Part shown: piece by piece, positions 35,519 through 43,606 of the stretch
How positions within the stretch are numbered: the first letter of the stretch is position 1
How the letters are laid out: every line of letters begins with the position of its first letter
DNA from: Paracoccus sigandri
Lineage (GTDB): Bacteria > Pseudomonadota > Alphaproteobacteria > Rhodobacterales > Rhodobacteraceae
Direction of reading: 5' to 3'
Length of the DNA: 64,000 nt
Assembly (NCBI RefSeq): GCF_003709565.1
Contig: NZ_QNRC01000009.1
Span: 1 to 64,000, forward strand
The notes under the pieces: model-generated
Database searches by the model: none
What the model was told of the DNA's origin: nothing
Seen by the model: only the letters and a program-made list of their open reading frames with translations
Translations under genes and position numbers: made by a program

Positions 35519-36730
35519 TTACTCCGTCGCCGGGCTGTCGGCGGGGGCGGTTTCGCCCGCAGCATCGGGCGCGGCCTCGGGCGCGCTCTCGGCCGGGGGC
35601 TGGTCCCGGACCACGCCGTCCTCATCGAAGGTGACGGGGACGGTGACGACCTCGGCGCCCTCGGTCAGGCCGCTCAGCCCGTCCACGGCCAGCAGGTCGC
35701 CCTCCTCCAGCCCGTCGGTGACGATCCAGTGATGCTGCCAGGTTCCCGCGTCGGTCAGCTCGCGCTGCACGGCCTTGCCGTCGCGGATCACCCAGGCGGT
35801 CAGCGTGCCGATGCGGTCCCGGCTGGTCGCCGACTGCGACACCAGGAAGGCCTGCATCGTGCCCATGTCGACCTGCCCGCGCACGAACATGCCCGGCAGC
35901 AGCAGGTTGCGCGGATTGTCGAAGCGGAAGCGCGTATCGACCGCGCCGGTCGAGGTCGAGACGCTGAAGCCCGGCGCCACCAGCTCTCCGGTGACCTCGT
36001 AGGTCTGGCCGGTTTCCAGCGTCAGCGTCGCCTGCAGCTTGTCGTTCATCTGCAGCCGGCCCTCGGTGGCCTCGTCGATGACCGCCAGCATCCGGGCCGA
36101 GGGCTCGTACATGTCGACCTCGATCGGGTCCAGCCGGGTGACGGTGGCCAGCGCATCCGCCTGCCCCGCCGTGACCAGGTCGCCGACCGAGACATTCGCC
36201 ACGCTGGCCATCCCGTCGATCGGGCTGCTGACCGTGGTCCAGTCCAGTTCCGCCTGCGCCAGCCGCCGCGAGGCCTCGGCCGATTGCAGCGAGGCGCGCG
36301 CCTGGTCCAGCGTCGCCAGCGCGGCCTCCACCTGCGCCTGGGTGCTGCCCGAGCCCATCAGCTGCTGCGCCCGTCGATGGGCTGATTCCGCCTGCGTCAC
36401 CGCCGCGCTGGCCGAGGCGACCTGCGCCTCGGCCGCCGACAGGTTGGCCTCGTAGGTGGTGGCGTCGATGCGGAACATCGGGTCGCCCTGTTTCAGCGCC
36501 GTGCCCGGCTGATAGAGGATGTCGGTGACGATGCCGCCGACGCGCGGCCGGATCGCCGCTTCGGCCCCCGAGACCGCGCGGCCCGGCAGCGTCACCAGCC
36601 GCGGCACGGCCTGCCGGGTCATTTCGACGACGCCGACCTGCTTGGGCGGCATGTCCTGCGCGATCGCGGCAGGGGCGAGGGCAAGCAGCGCATAGGCCGC
36701 CAGGTGAAGCGAGTGACGAATCTGAGGCAT
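35519..36730 (-). CDS. RND efflux periplasmic adaptor subunit
   Basis: Membrane-fusion protein of 403 residues. From ATG 36730 it opens with a signal peptide (SLHLAAYALLALAPAAIA, cut before QDMPP). The barrel-sandwich half motif is AAIRPRVGGIVTDILYQPG (~50-70). An alpha-hairpin rich in Ala/Gln follows (~90-160, VASASAAVTQAESAHRRAQQ), then the second lipoyl half (TVSSPIDGMASVANVSVGD) and beta-barrel domains. The C-terminus is acidic and Pro/Ala-rich (QPPAESAPEAAPDAAGE). It is the first gene of the efflux operon, 6 bases before the pump gene and divergent from the TetR gene. Confidence 0.93.
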   Translation of the reverse strand: MPQIRHSLHLAAYALLALAPAAIAQDMPPKQVGVVEMTRQAVPRLVTLPGRAVSGAEAAIRPRVGGIVTDILYQPGTALKQGDPMFRIDATTYEANLSAAEAQVASASAAVTQAESAHRRAQQLMGSGSTQAQVEAALATLDQARASLQSAEASRRLAQAELDWTTVSSPIDGMASVANVSVGDLVTAGQADALATVTRLDPIEVDMYEPSARMLAVIDEATEGRLQMNDKLQATLTLETGQTYEVTGELVAPGFSVSTSTGAVDTRFRFDNPRNLLLPGMFVRGQVDMGTMQAFLVSQSATSRDRIGTLTAWVIRDGKAVQRELTDAGTWQHHWIVTDGLEEGDLLAVDGLSGLTEGAEVVTVPVTFDEDGVVRDQPPAESAPEAAPDAAGETAPADSPATE

Positions 36731-36785
36731 TCCCTGTATCCCGAGGTTCGAGGCCCTCTTGCCGAGGGACGATGTGCCGCCGTCC

Positions 36786-36810
36786 TTGCATAACTTTGCA
36801 TGGTATGCAA
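36786..36810. promoter_or_regulatory. TetR-type operator candidate between efflux operon and its regulator
   Basis: TTGCAT-GGT-ATGCAA at 36796-36810 is a perfect 6+3+6 inverted repeat, and an additional TTGCAT half-site lies at 36786-36791. It sits in the 116-base gap between the divergent adaptor and TetR genes, where a local repressor would control both. TetR operators are usually 15-28 base palindromes, consistent with this size. Confidence 0.5.
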
Positions 36811-36846
36811 CAATTGCCGTAAGTGAAATTAGGAAGTTTTCGCCCG

Positions 36847-37446
36847 ATGACCCCATCCTCAACGCTTCGTGATCGCCGCCGCATGCAGACCGAGCGCGAA
36901 ATCCAGGTCGCCGCCCTGCGGATCGCGCTGCGCGACGGCTACGAGGCGGTGACGACCGAGATGATCGCGGCCGAGGCGGGAATCAGCCTGCGGACCTTCT
37001 TCAACTATTATCCGAACAAGGAGGCCGCGATCGTCGGGCGCCGCCCCCAATTCGGCGATCGCACCCTGGCCTGGTTCCAGTCGGCCTCGGGACCGCTTGT
37101 CGACGATCTGTTCGAGGCGCTGCGGCAGATCCTGGAGGACAAGCAGCCCAATCGCGACACGACGAAGATGGTCGATGCCCTGCTGTCGCAGATGCCCGAA
37201 CTGGTCCCGGCCTTCTACGCCTCACTGCAGATCCTGAAGGACCAGATGGCGGATCTGGCGGTTTCGCGCCTGGGCGAGCAGGCCCGCCCCGATGCCGAGA
37301 TGATCGCCGAGATCGTCGCCCATGCGACCGCCAATGCCTTCCGGCGGTGGGCGCATGACGAGACGATGGGCGTGGATGATCTGGTGCGCGTGGCCAGGCA
37401 ACAGATCGTAAGAGTGGGCGAGATGATCTCGAAGAGATCATCATGA
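36847..37446 (+). CDS. TetR family regulator of the RND operon
   Basis: 199 residues from ATG 36847; GTG 36823 would add 8 residues. The N-terminal TetR HTH is unmistakable: EIQVAALRIALRDGYEAVTTEMIAAEAGISLRTFFNYYPNKEAAI (~18-60). The C-terminal ligand domain is all-helical, with no recognisable signature. Divergent arrangement with the RND operon and the palindrome between them argue for a local drug-responsive repressor. The gene ends before an AT-rich, gene-free stretch. Confidence 0.92.
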   Translation: MTPSSTLRDRRRMQTEREIQVAALRIALRDGYEAVTTEMIAAEAGISLRTFFNYYPNKEAAIVGRRPQFGDRTLAWFQSASGPLVDDLFEALRQILEDKQPNRDTTKMVDALLSQMPELVPAFYASLQILKDQMADLAVSRLGEQARPDAEMIAEIVAHATANAFRRWAHDETMGVDDLVRVARQQIVRVGEMISKRSS

Positions 37447-37724
37447 TTGATTGTATTTCAGTATGTTATTAAAACTTCTTGATGGATGTTCTTGCGGCCC
37501 AGAAGGGGCATTCGCTGCCCTCTGCCAGCGAATGACAATTTCCTCACATGCAAGATAACGTTATACGCATACTGCATTGATATTAAATATTTAATATATC
37601 AATCCCTGCGCCAAATTCCAGCGCTACACCCAGCCTGACCAAACTCCCGCTCCGCGACGACAGCCGCCGGACAGCGCTCGCGGCAATCCGCCCGCCTTAT
37701 CCGCATGATCCACGGTTCCTGCGG
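37447..37724. other. AT-rich gene-free stretch with hairpin and long palindrome
   Basis: No gene is recognised between the convergent tetR and nirC genes. CATTCGCTG at 37509-37517 pairs perfectly with CAGCGAATG at 37526-37534 (9 pairs, 8-base loop). At 37580-37597, ATATTAAATATTTAATAT is a perfect 18-base palindrome, flanked by TTG and ATCAA that extend the symmetry imperfectly. ATAACGTTAT near 37555-37565 is another small palindrome. About 37445-37600 is strikingly AT-rich against the surroundings, unusual for a region between two gene ends. Confidence 0.6.
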
Positions 37725-37744
37725 AAAAGGCGGATGGCTCCGCC
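37725..37744 (-). terminator. Rho-independent terminator after nirC
   Basis: On the minus strand GGCGGA-GCCA-TCCGCC forms a 6-pair stem with a 4-base loop, followed at once by TTTTCC. It begins 7 bases after the nirC stop and closes the nirB-nirD-nirC transcript. Confidence 0.75.
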
Positions 37745-37750
37745 CAGGGA

Positions 37751-38599
37751 TCATTCCGCCGGAACGGGTGCGGGCTCGGAGACAGGCGGTTCGGCCTGCC
37801 GCGCGGGCGAGGTCTTGTGATGCGTCGAATAGATCACCGCGCCGACGAAGGTCAGTCCGCCGACCAGGTTGCCCAGCACGGTCGGGATCTCGTTCCAGAT
37901 CATGTAGTCCATGATGGTGAACTGCCCGCCCAGCAGCAGGCCCGCCGGGAACAGGAACATGTTCACGATGGAATGCTCGAAACCCATGTAGAAGAAGATC
38001 AGGATCGGCATCCACATCGCGATCACCTTGCCCGAGACGCTGGTGGACATCATCGCCGCCACCACCCCGGTCGAGACCATCCAGTTGCACATCACCGCCC
38101 GCACGAACAGCGTCAGCATCCCCGCCGCGCCATGGGCGGCATAGCCGAGCGTGCGGCCCTCGCCGATATGGCCGATCTGTTCGCCGACCGCGTTCGGGGG
38201 CTCGGAAAAGCCGAAGGTCACGATGATCGCCATGAACAGCGCGACGGTGAAGGCGCCCGCGAAATTGCCGCAGAAGACCAGGCCCCAGTTGCGCAGCATC
38301 CCCTGCATGGTGACGCCGCGGCGACGGTCGATCAGCGCCAGCGGAACCAGGGTGAAGACTCCGGTCAAGAGGTCGAAGCCCAGCAGGTACAACATGCAGA
38401 AGCCGACCGGGAACAGCAGCGCCCCGATCAGCGGGTTGCCGGTATTGACGGTGACGGTCACGGCGAAGGCCGCGGCCAGTGCAAGGATCGCGCCGGCCAT
38501 ATAGGCGCGGATCAGCGTGTCCTTGGTGGACATGAACACCTTCGCCTCTCCGGCATCGATCATTTTCTTCGCGAAATCAGGTGGATTGATATAGGACAT
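37751..38599 (-). CDS. nirC: Formate/nitrite transporter family protein (nitrite uptake)
   Basis: 282-residue inner-membrane channel of the FocA/NirC family with six spans. Start MSYINPPDFAKKMIDAGEAKVFMS resembles the amphipathic N-terminus of the family. AGAILALAAAFAVTVTVNTGNPLIGALLFPVGF and MCNWMVSTGVVAAMM are conserved membrane segments around the central pore. The C-terminus is a short Pro-rich tail. Being last in an operon with nitrite reductase nirBD, nitrite is the expected substrate. A terminator follows. Confidence 0.92.
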   Translation of the reverse strand: MSYINPPDFAKKMIDAGEAKVFMSTKDTLIRAYMAGAILALAAAFAVTVTVNTGNPLIGALLFPVGFCMLYLLGFDLLTGVFTLVPLALIDRRRGVTMQGMLRNWGLVFCGNFAGAFTVALFMAIIVTFGFSEPPNAVGEQIGHIGEGRTLGYAAHGAAGMLTLFVRAVMCNWMVSTGVVAAMMSTSVSGKVIAMWMPILIFFYMGFEHSIVNMFLFPAGLLLGGQFTIMDYMIWNEIPTVLGNLVGGLTFVGAVIYSTHHKTSPARQAEPPVSEPAPVPAE

Positions 38600-38616
38600 G
38601 ATGTGCTTTCCAGATG

Positions 38617-38952
38617 TCAGGCGGCGTGGTTGCGGGCCATCAGCTCGGCGCTGACGAGGATGCGGCCCTGCTCGACCCGAACCGGGAAGCGGCGCACCGC
38701 GCCCTCGTCGGCGCCCTGGGCCTGGCCGGTATTCAGGTCGAAGACCCAGTTGTGCAGCGGGCAGGTGACCGAGCTGCCATGGACGATGCCTTCCGACAGC
38801 GGGCCGCCCTTGTGCGGGCAGCGGTCCTCTAGCGCGAAGACCTGGTCGTCGGCGGTGCGGAACAGCGCGACGCAGCCCTGCGCGGTGCGGATCACGCGGG
38901 CGCCCTGGGGCGGGATGTCCTCCAGCGCGGCGATATCGACGAAAACGCTCAT
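38617..38952 (-). CDS. nirD: Nitrite reductase (NADH) small subunit, Rieske type
   Basis: 111 residues from ATG 38952, overlapping the nirB stop (ATGA). The Rieske [2Fe-2S] ligands are visible as Cys-Pro-His (DRCPHKGGPL) and Cys-Pro-Leu-His (VTCPLHNWVFDL). NirD joins NirB in the cytoplasmic assimilatory nitrite reductase that makes ammonium with NADH. The length is that of the family. It lies between nirB and nirC in one transcript. Confidence 0.95.
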   Translation of the reverse strand: MSVFVDIAALEDIPPQGARVIRTAQGCVALFRTADDQVFALEDRCPHKGGPLSEGIVHGSSVTCPLHNWVFDLNTGQAQGADEGAVRRFPVRVEQGRILVSAELMARNHAA

Positions 38953-41447
38953 TCCGCGGCCTCCAGCGTCAGGTCGGCCAGCGGCGCCCAGTCGGCGCGC
39001 CGGTCGGGGGCGGCATGTTCCGCCCAGGGGTCCTTGCGATAGACCGACTGGCTGATCTCGAACCGCTCGACCAGCGCGCGGCGGTTGGGCAGGTCCTCGA
39101 TCTGTGCCTTCACCCAGTCCAGCCCGACCTTGGCCACCCATTTGTAGGGCCGGTCCAGATAGCGGGCATGTTCGCGATAGAGCTGGACGAAGGCGGTGAT
39201 GATCTCGACCGCCTCATCCTCGGAGGGGGTCGCGGCCAGGGGCTCGGTCTCCTTGACCTCCATCCCCGCCGCCCCGGCCACGCTGATCTGATAGCCGCTG
39301 TCGACGCAGACCACGCCCACGTCCTTGCAGGTCGCCTCGGCACAGTTGCGCGGACAGCCCGAGACGCCCAGCTTGACCTTGTGCGGCGTCCAGGACCCCC
39401 AGAGCAGCTTTTCCAGGCGGATCCCCAGCCCGGTCGAATCCTGGGTGCCGAAGCGGCAGAACTCGGACCCCACGCAGGTCTTCACCGTGCGCAGCCCCTT
39501 GGAATAGGCATGGCCCGAGACCAGCCCGGCCGCGTTCAGGTCGGCCCAGATATGCGGCAGGTCCTGCTTCTTCACCCCCAGCAGGTCGATGCGCTGGCCG
39601 CCGGTGACCTTGACCATCGGCACGTCGTATCTCTCGGCCGCGTCGGCGATGGCGCGCAATTCGCCGGGTGTGGTCACGCCGCCCCACATGCGCGGCACCA
39701 CCGAATAGGTGCCGTCCTTCTGGATATTGGCGTGGTTCCTTTCGTTCACGAAGCGCGACTGGCGGTCGTCCGCGTATTCCAGCGGCCACTCCGCCAGCAG
39801 GTAATAGTTCAGGGCCGGGCGGCAGGAATGGCAGCCGCCGACGGTCTTCCAGCCCAGTTCCTGCATCACCGCGGGGATGGATTTCAGCCCCATCGAGCGG
39901 ATCAGGCGGCGCACGTCCTCGTGGCTGTGGGTGGTGCATTTGCACATGCCGGCCAGGGCCGCAGCCGCGAAGGCATCGCCAAGCGTCGCCTTCATCACCT
40001 GCTCGACCAGTCCGGTGCAGGTCCCGCAGGACCCGCTGGCCTTGGTCGTCGCGCGCACCGCCTCCAGCGTATGGGCGCCGTTCTGGACGGCATTGACGAT
40101 CATGCCCTTGCAGACGCCGTTGCAGCCGCAGATCTCCGCCTCAGGCGGCAATGCTGCAACGGCCGCCATAGGGTCCGGCGCACCGCCCCCCTGGAAGGCC
40201 GGGCCGAAGATCAGCGTCTCGCGCATGTTGCTGATGTCGGTGCCGTCCTTCATCAGCCCGTAGAACCAGCTGCCATCGGCGGTGTCGCCATACATGACCA
40301 CGCCGATGATGCGGTTCCCTTCCAGCACCAGCCGCTTGTAGATGCCGCGGCCCGGATCGCGGAACACGATGTCCTCGCGCCCCTCGCCTTCGGCGAAATC
40401 GCCGGCGCTGAACAGGTCGCAGCCGGTGACCTTCAGCTTGGTCGCGGTCTGCACCGGGCGGAACTCGGCGGGTTGTCCCAGCAGGGTCTGCGCCAGCACC
40501 TTCGCCTGATCGTAAAGCGGTGCGACCAGGCCGAACAGCTGGCCGCGATGTTCCACGCATTCGCCAAGCGCGAAGATATGCGGGTCGCTGCTGCGCATCG
40601 CGTCGTCGACCACCAGGCCGCGCTCGACCTCCAGATGCGCGTCGACGGCGATCCGCGTTTCCGGGCGGATGCCCACCGCCATGCAGACCAGGTCGGCGGG
40701 ATGGACGGTGCCGTCCTCCAGCAGCACCGCCTCGGCCCGGTCGCGGCCCAGGATCGCCTTGGTCGCGCCCTTGCAATGGACCTTGATGCCGCGCCGCTCC
40801 AGGTCCTTCTGCAGCAGATAGCCGGCGGCCGCGTCCAGCTGGCGTTCCATCAGGTGGCCCATCAGGTGGATCACGGTGACGCGGGCGCCGCGCGCGGCCA
40901 TGCCGGCGGCCGCTTCCAGCCCCAGAAGCCCGCCGCCGATGACCACCGCGTCCTTGCCGGCGATGCCGGCCGCGATCATCGCATTGGTGTCTTCCAGGTC
41001 GCGATAGGTGACGACGCCCGGCAGGTCCTTGCCCGGCACCGGGATGATGAACGGGGCCGAGCCGGTGGCGATCACCAGCGCGTCGTAATCGGCGCTGCGC
41101 CGGTTGGTGTGGACGCGGCGCGCCTCGCGGTCGATCCGGACCACCGGCTCGCCGAAATGGCAGGCGATGCCGTGCGCGGCATACCAGTCCGCGTCATGGG
41201 TCACGATGTCGTCATAGCTTTTCTCGCCCGACAGGACCGGCGACAGCATCAGCCGGTTATAGTTGCCGCGCGGCTCGGCATTGAACAGCGTCACCTCGAA
41301 GGCATTGGGATCGGCCTGCAGCAGATGCTCCAGCATCCGGCCCGAGGCCATGCCGGCGCCGATGACGACAAGCTTTCGCTTTCGCGGCCCGGAGGGGCGG
41401 GCGGGATCGTGCAACGTCTTGAAATCAGGGGGGGTAACGGCGGACAT
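38949..41447 (-). CDS. nirB: Nitrite reductase (NADH) large subunit
   Basis: 832 residues from ATG 41447 (GGAG upstream); cytoplasmic FAD/siroheme enzyme reducing nitrite to ammonium. Domains in order: FAD pyridine-nucleotide-disulfide oxidoreductase (KLVVIGAGMASGRMLEHLL near residue 25; VVIGGGLLGLEAAAGMA near 170), BFD-like [2Fe-2S] domain (CGCNGVCKG and GSCGTCTGLV), and siroheme/[4Fe-4S] domain with TCVGSEFCRFG and SGCPRNCAEATCKD supplying the cluster cysteines. It is first in nirB-nirD-nirC, with a 288-base leader containing the NasT target hairpins. Confidence 0.96.
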   Translation of the reverse strand: MSAVTPPDFKTLHDPARPSGPRKRKLVVIGAGMASGRMLEHLLQADPNAFEVTLFNAEPRGNYNRLMLSPVLSGEKSYDDIVTHDADWYAAHGIACHFGEPVVRIDREARRVHTNRRSADYDALVIATGSAPFIIPVPGKDLPGVVTYRDLEDTNAMIAAGIAGKDAVVIGGGLLGLEAAAGMAARGARVTVIHLMGHLMERQLDAAAGYLLQKDLERRGIKVHCKGATKAILGRDRAEAVLLEDGTVHPADLVCMAVGIRPETRIAVDAHLEVERGLVVDDAMRSSDPHIFALGECVEHRGQLFGLVAPLYDQAKVLAQTLLGQPAEFRPVQTATKLKVTGCDLFSAGDFAEGEGREDIVFRDPGRGIYKRLVLEGNRIIGVVMYGDTADGSWFYGLMKDGTDISNMRETLIFGPAFQGGGAPDPMAAVAALPPEAEICGCNGVCKGMIVNAVQNGAHTLEAVRATTKASGSCGTCTGLVEQVMKATLGDAFAAAALAGMCKCTTHSHEDVRRLIRSMGLKSIPAVMQELGWKTVGGCHSCRPALNYYLLAEWPLEYADDRQSRFVNERNHANIQKDGTYSVVPRMWGGVTTPGELRAIADAAERYDVPMVKVTGGQRIDLLGVKKQDLPHIWADLNAAGLVSGHAYSKGLRTVKTCVGSEFCRFGTQDSTGLGIRLEKLLWGSWTPHKVKLGVSGCPRNCAEATCKDVGVVCVDSGYQISVAGAAGMEVKETEPLAATPSEDEAVEIITAFVQLYREHARYLDRPYKWVAKVGLDWVKAQIEDLPNRRALVERFEISQSVYRKDPWAEHAAPDRRADWAPLADLTLEAAE

Positions 41448-41570
41448 GATGGCTCCGATGGCATTGCGGACGGGCAAGGGCTGTCGGAAAGCGCGGCAGC
41501 GGATCGGGGCCGCGCAAGGCGGCAGGACCAGGGCCGGGCTTTCAGGGATTCCGCAGCGTCGCGGGATCAT

Positions 41571-41613
41571 GCTCGCATCCTTGCGAGCGGGTCTTCGGCG
41601 CGCCGTTGCGCCG
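41571..41613 (-). ncRNA. NasT (ANTAR) antitermination target: double hairpin in nirB leader
   Basis: On the minus strand the leader folds into two small hairpins. The first is C-GGCGC-AACGGC-GCGCC-G (41613-41596) and the second GCTCGC-AAGGAT-GCGAGC (41588-41571), separated by 7 bases. Both have six-base loops with A at position 1 and G at position 4, the defining features of ANTAR-domain RNA targets. The ANTAR protein NasT is encoded immediately upstream. Binding in the presence of nitrate or nitrite should prevent termination before nirB. A canonical U-tract terminator was not obvious further down the leader. Confidence 0.85.
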
Positions 41614-41624
41614 GGCTTGAGGCC

Positions 41625-41654
41625 TTTATCCCGGATCCGGCCGGGCTGCGGCAA
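41625..41654 (-). promoter_or_regulatory. Possible promoter of the nirB leader
   Basis: On the minus strand TTGCCG (41654-41649), an 18-base spacer and GATAAA (41630-41625) make a weak sigma-70-like pair. Transcription from it would start only a few bases before the first NasT hairpin. A sigma-54 site was looked for and not found. Weak evidence. Confidence 0.3.
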
Positions 41655-41735
41655 GCGGGACCGGCACATTCGCGCCCGCCAGTCGCCGATGCCGTCCGGG
41701 TTGCGCGCGCGGCGGGCGGTCTGCCCGCGAATTCA

Positions 41736-42905
41736 TCAGTCGGGAAATGGCGGCTCGAAGATGCGGCCGTCGAAAAACGCATCCGCGCGCAGAATCATCT
41801 GCCCCTTGCCGGCGGAAACCTCGCGGTCCTCGGCCAGCGCGCCCTCGATCCGGGCCGAGGCGCCGGGCAGCGCGGCGCCCGCCGGGCCAAGATGCTGGCG
41901 GTAGAGATCGGTGCGGAAATGGCGCATGGCGCGCCGCATGGCCTGTTCGGGTTCCTGCCCGTGCCCCCTGGCGATGCGCGCGGCGAACAGCGCGGCCAGG
42001 CTTTTCCAGGGGAAGGTCGCGGCGCCGTCATGGAAGGCGATGAAGCGCGGCGTGCGGCGCGTCTCGCCGGCGGGCGTGACCAGAAGCCGGCCGGTCAGGC
42101 CGCGTTCGGCCAGTTCCGGCGGCAGGTTCAGGTAATCGCCGCGCGACAGGATCTCGGCCGCCATGCCCCGGCTTTCGGGCCGGTCCAGCCAGCGGCAACT
42201 GCGCCAGATCGCGCGCATCAGCCGCCCCGTCAGCTCGGGCCGGCCCTCGGCCATGTCGCGGCGCATCATCAGCCCCTTTTCGGGCGGCGCGGCCCAGATC
42301 GCGGTGCCCGGCAGCAGCAGCGCCGCGATGCCCCTGTCGACCGCGAAAGAGGCCCAGGGCTCGCCCACGCAGAAGGCGTCGACCTCGCCCGCCTCCAGCG
42401 CATCGGCCATCATCGGCGGCGGGACGGTCGTGACCTCGAAATCGGTGATGCCGCTGACGCCCAGCCAATGCGCGATCAACTCGTGCTGGGTCGAGAAGCG
42501 GAAGGGCACCCCGACCCGCAGCCGGCCGGTCGCGGCCCGGCGGATCGCAAGGCCGGCGGCGCGGGCGTCGCGGAAGTCGAATTCATGGCCGGCGGCGCGC
42601 AGCCGCGCGGTCAGATCGGCCCCGACCGCGATCGCCTGCCCGCCCTGCGACAGAAACATCAGCAAGTCGAATTCCGGCAGCGCCGGCCCCAGACCCAGCG
42701 CCTGCGCGACCGGCATCGGCACCAGCATATGGGCGGCGTCGATCATCCCGGCCCCCAGCATGTCGCGGCTTTGCGCCCAGGCGGTCAGCCGCACCAGGTC
42801 GAAGGCCAGGCCCTCCTCGGCCGCGAAGCCCAGCTCATGCGCGACGATCAGCGGCGCGGCATCGATCAGCGGGACATAGCCCAGGCGCAGGCGGGTCAGG
42901 TTCAT
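41736..42905 (-). CDS. nasS: NasS, cytoplasmic nitrate/nitrite sensor (NrtA-like)
   Basis: 389 residues from ATG 42905, overlapping the nasT stop by 4 bases. It is homologous to periplasmic nitrate-binding proteins NrtA but has no signal peptide (MNLTRLRLGYVPLIDAAPLIVAHE), which is the mark of NasS. Conserved segments include LVRLTAWAQSRDML, DAAHMLVPMPVAQALGLG, PPPMMADALEAGEVDAFCVGEPW and RRDMAEGRPELTGRLMRAIW. NasS holds NasT inactive and releases it when nitrate or nitrite binds. Its gene position directly upstream of the nirB leader agrees. Confidence 0.92.
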   Translation of the reverse strand: MNLTRLRLGYVPLIDAAPLIVAHELGFAAEEGLAFDLVRLTAWAQSRDMLGAGMIDAAHMLVPMPVAQALGLGPALPEFDLLMFLSQGGQAIAVGADLTARLRAAGHEFDFRDARAAGLAIRRAATGRLRVGVPFRFSTQHELIAHWLGVSGITDFEVTTVPPPMMADALEAGEVDAFCVGEPWASFAVDRGIAALLLPGTAIWAAPPEKGLMMRRDMAEGRPELTGRLMRAIWRSCRWLDRPESRGMAAEILSRGDYLNLPPELAERGLTGRLLVTPAGETRRTPRFIAFHDGAATFPWKSLAALFAARIARGHGQEPEQAMRRAMRHFRTDLYRQHLGPAGAALPGASARIEGALAEDREVSAGKGQMILRADAFFDGRIFEPPFPD

Positions 42906-43486
42906 GTCAGCAGGCCCGCCGCCATGACCAACTGCTGGGCGATCTCGGCCACCCGCTTGCCCTGGTCCATCGCGGTCTTGCGCAGCAGCGCATAGGCGGC
43001 CTCCTCGTCGATGCCGCGCGCCTTCATCAGGATCGCCTTGGCGCGGTCGATGATCTTGCGTTCCTCCAGCGCCGCGCGGGTGGCGGCCAGTTCGGCGCGC
43101 ATCCGCTGGAACATGTGGAAGCGCGCGATGGCCGCGTCCAGGATCGGCTTGATGCGGTCGCCGCGCAGCCCGTCGACCACATAGGCCGAGACCCCGGCCT
43201 CGATCGCCGCGCGGGTCAGCGGCGCGTCCGAGCGGTCGACGAACATGGCGACGGGGCGTTCGGTCGGACCCGAGGCCAGCGCCAGTTCCTCGAGAATGTC
43301 GCGCGACGGATCGGCAAGGTCGATCAGCACCACGTCCGGCCGGGTCTCGGCGATCCGGCGGGCCAGCCCGGCACTGTCGGAGACCGTGTGGATCTCGAAA
43401 TCCCCGGCCTCGCGCAGCCCGTCCACGATGGTGGCGGCGCGGGTCTCGTCGGCTTCGATGATCATGATCGCGAGGCGTTTGTCCAT
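42902..43486 (-). CDS. nasT: NasT, ANTAR-domain antitermination regulator
   Basis: 194 residues: a receiver-like domain (1-120; RPDVVLIDLADPS with Asp near 56) and a C-terminal ANTAR RNA-binding domain (~130-190; ERKIIDRAKAILMKARGIDEEAAYALLRKTAMDQGKRVAEIA). ANTAR proteins bind paired hexaloop hairpins. One such pair lies in the leader between nasS and nirB. The expected circuit is NasS-controlled antitermination of nirBD-nirC in response to nitrate/nitrite. No nitrate reductase gene (nasA) is in the window. Confidence 0.94.
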   Translation of the reverse strand: MDKRLAIMIIEADETRAATIVDGLREAGDFEIHTVSDSAGLARRIAETRPDVVLIDLADPSRDILEELALASGPTERPVAMFVDRSDAPLTRAAIEAGVSAYVVDGLRGDRIKPILDAAIARFHMFQRMRAELAATRAALEERKIIDRAKAILMKARGIDEEAAYALLRKTAMDQGKRVAEIAQQLVMAAGLLT

Positions 43487-43606
43487 GTCGGTCCCGGTTT
43501 TGGCACCTCCATGGCATCGCGCCCGCCGCCGGGCAATCTTGCGCAGCGGCCGGAAGCGGCCCCGGACATGGATCGCCCAAAAAACAGGCAGGGCGTCACG
43601 CCGCCC

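Noticed and set aside
32684..36385. A 1233-codon open frame on the plus strand opposite the RND pump and adaptor
   Set aside because: Mirror frame of the efflux genes; composition is His/Gln/Arg-rich with no recognisable domain.
41614..41735. Possible sigma-54 promoter for nirB (a TTGC at about -12)
   Set aside because: The GG element at the required distance is missing; only a weak sigma-70-like pair remains.
39015..42995. A 1326-codon open frame on the plus strand opposite nirB and nasS
   Set aside because: Antisense shadow of nirB and nasS; no start context and no family features.
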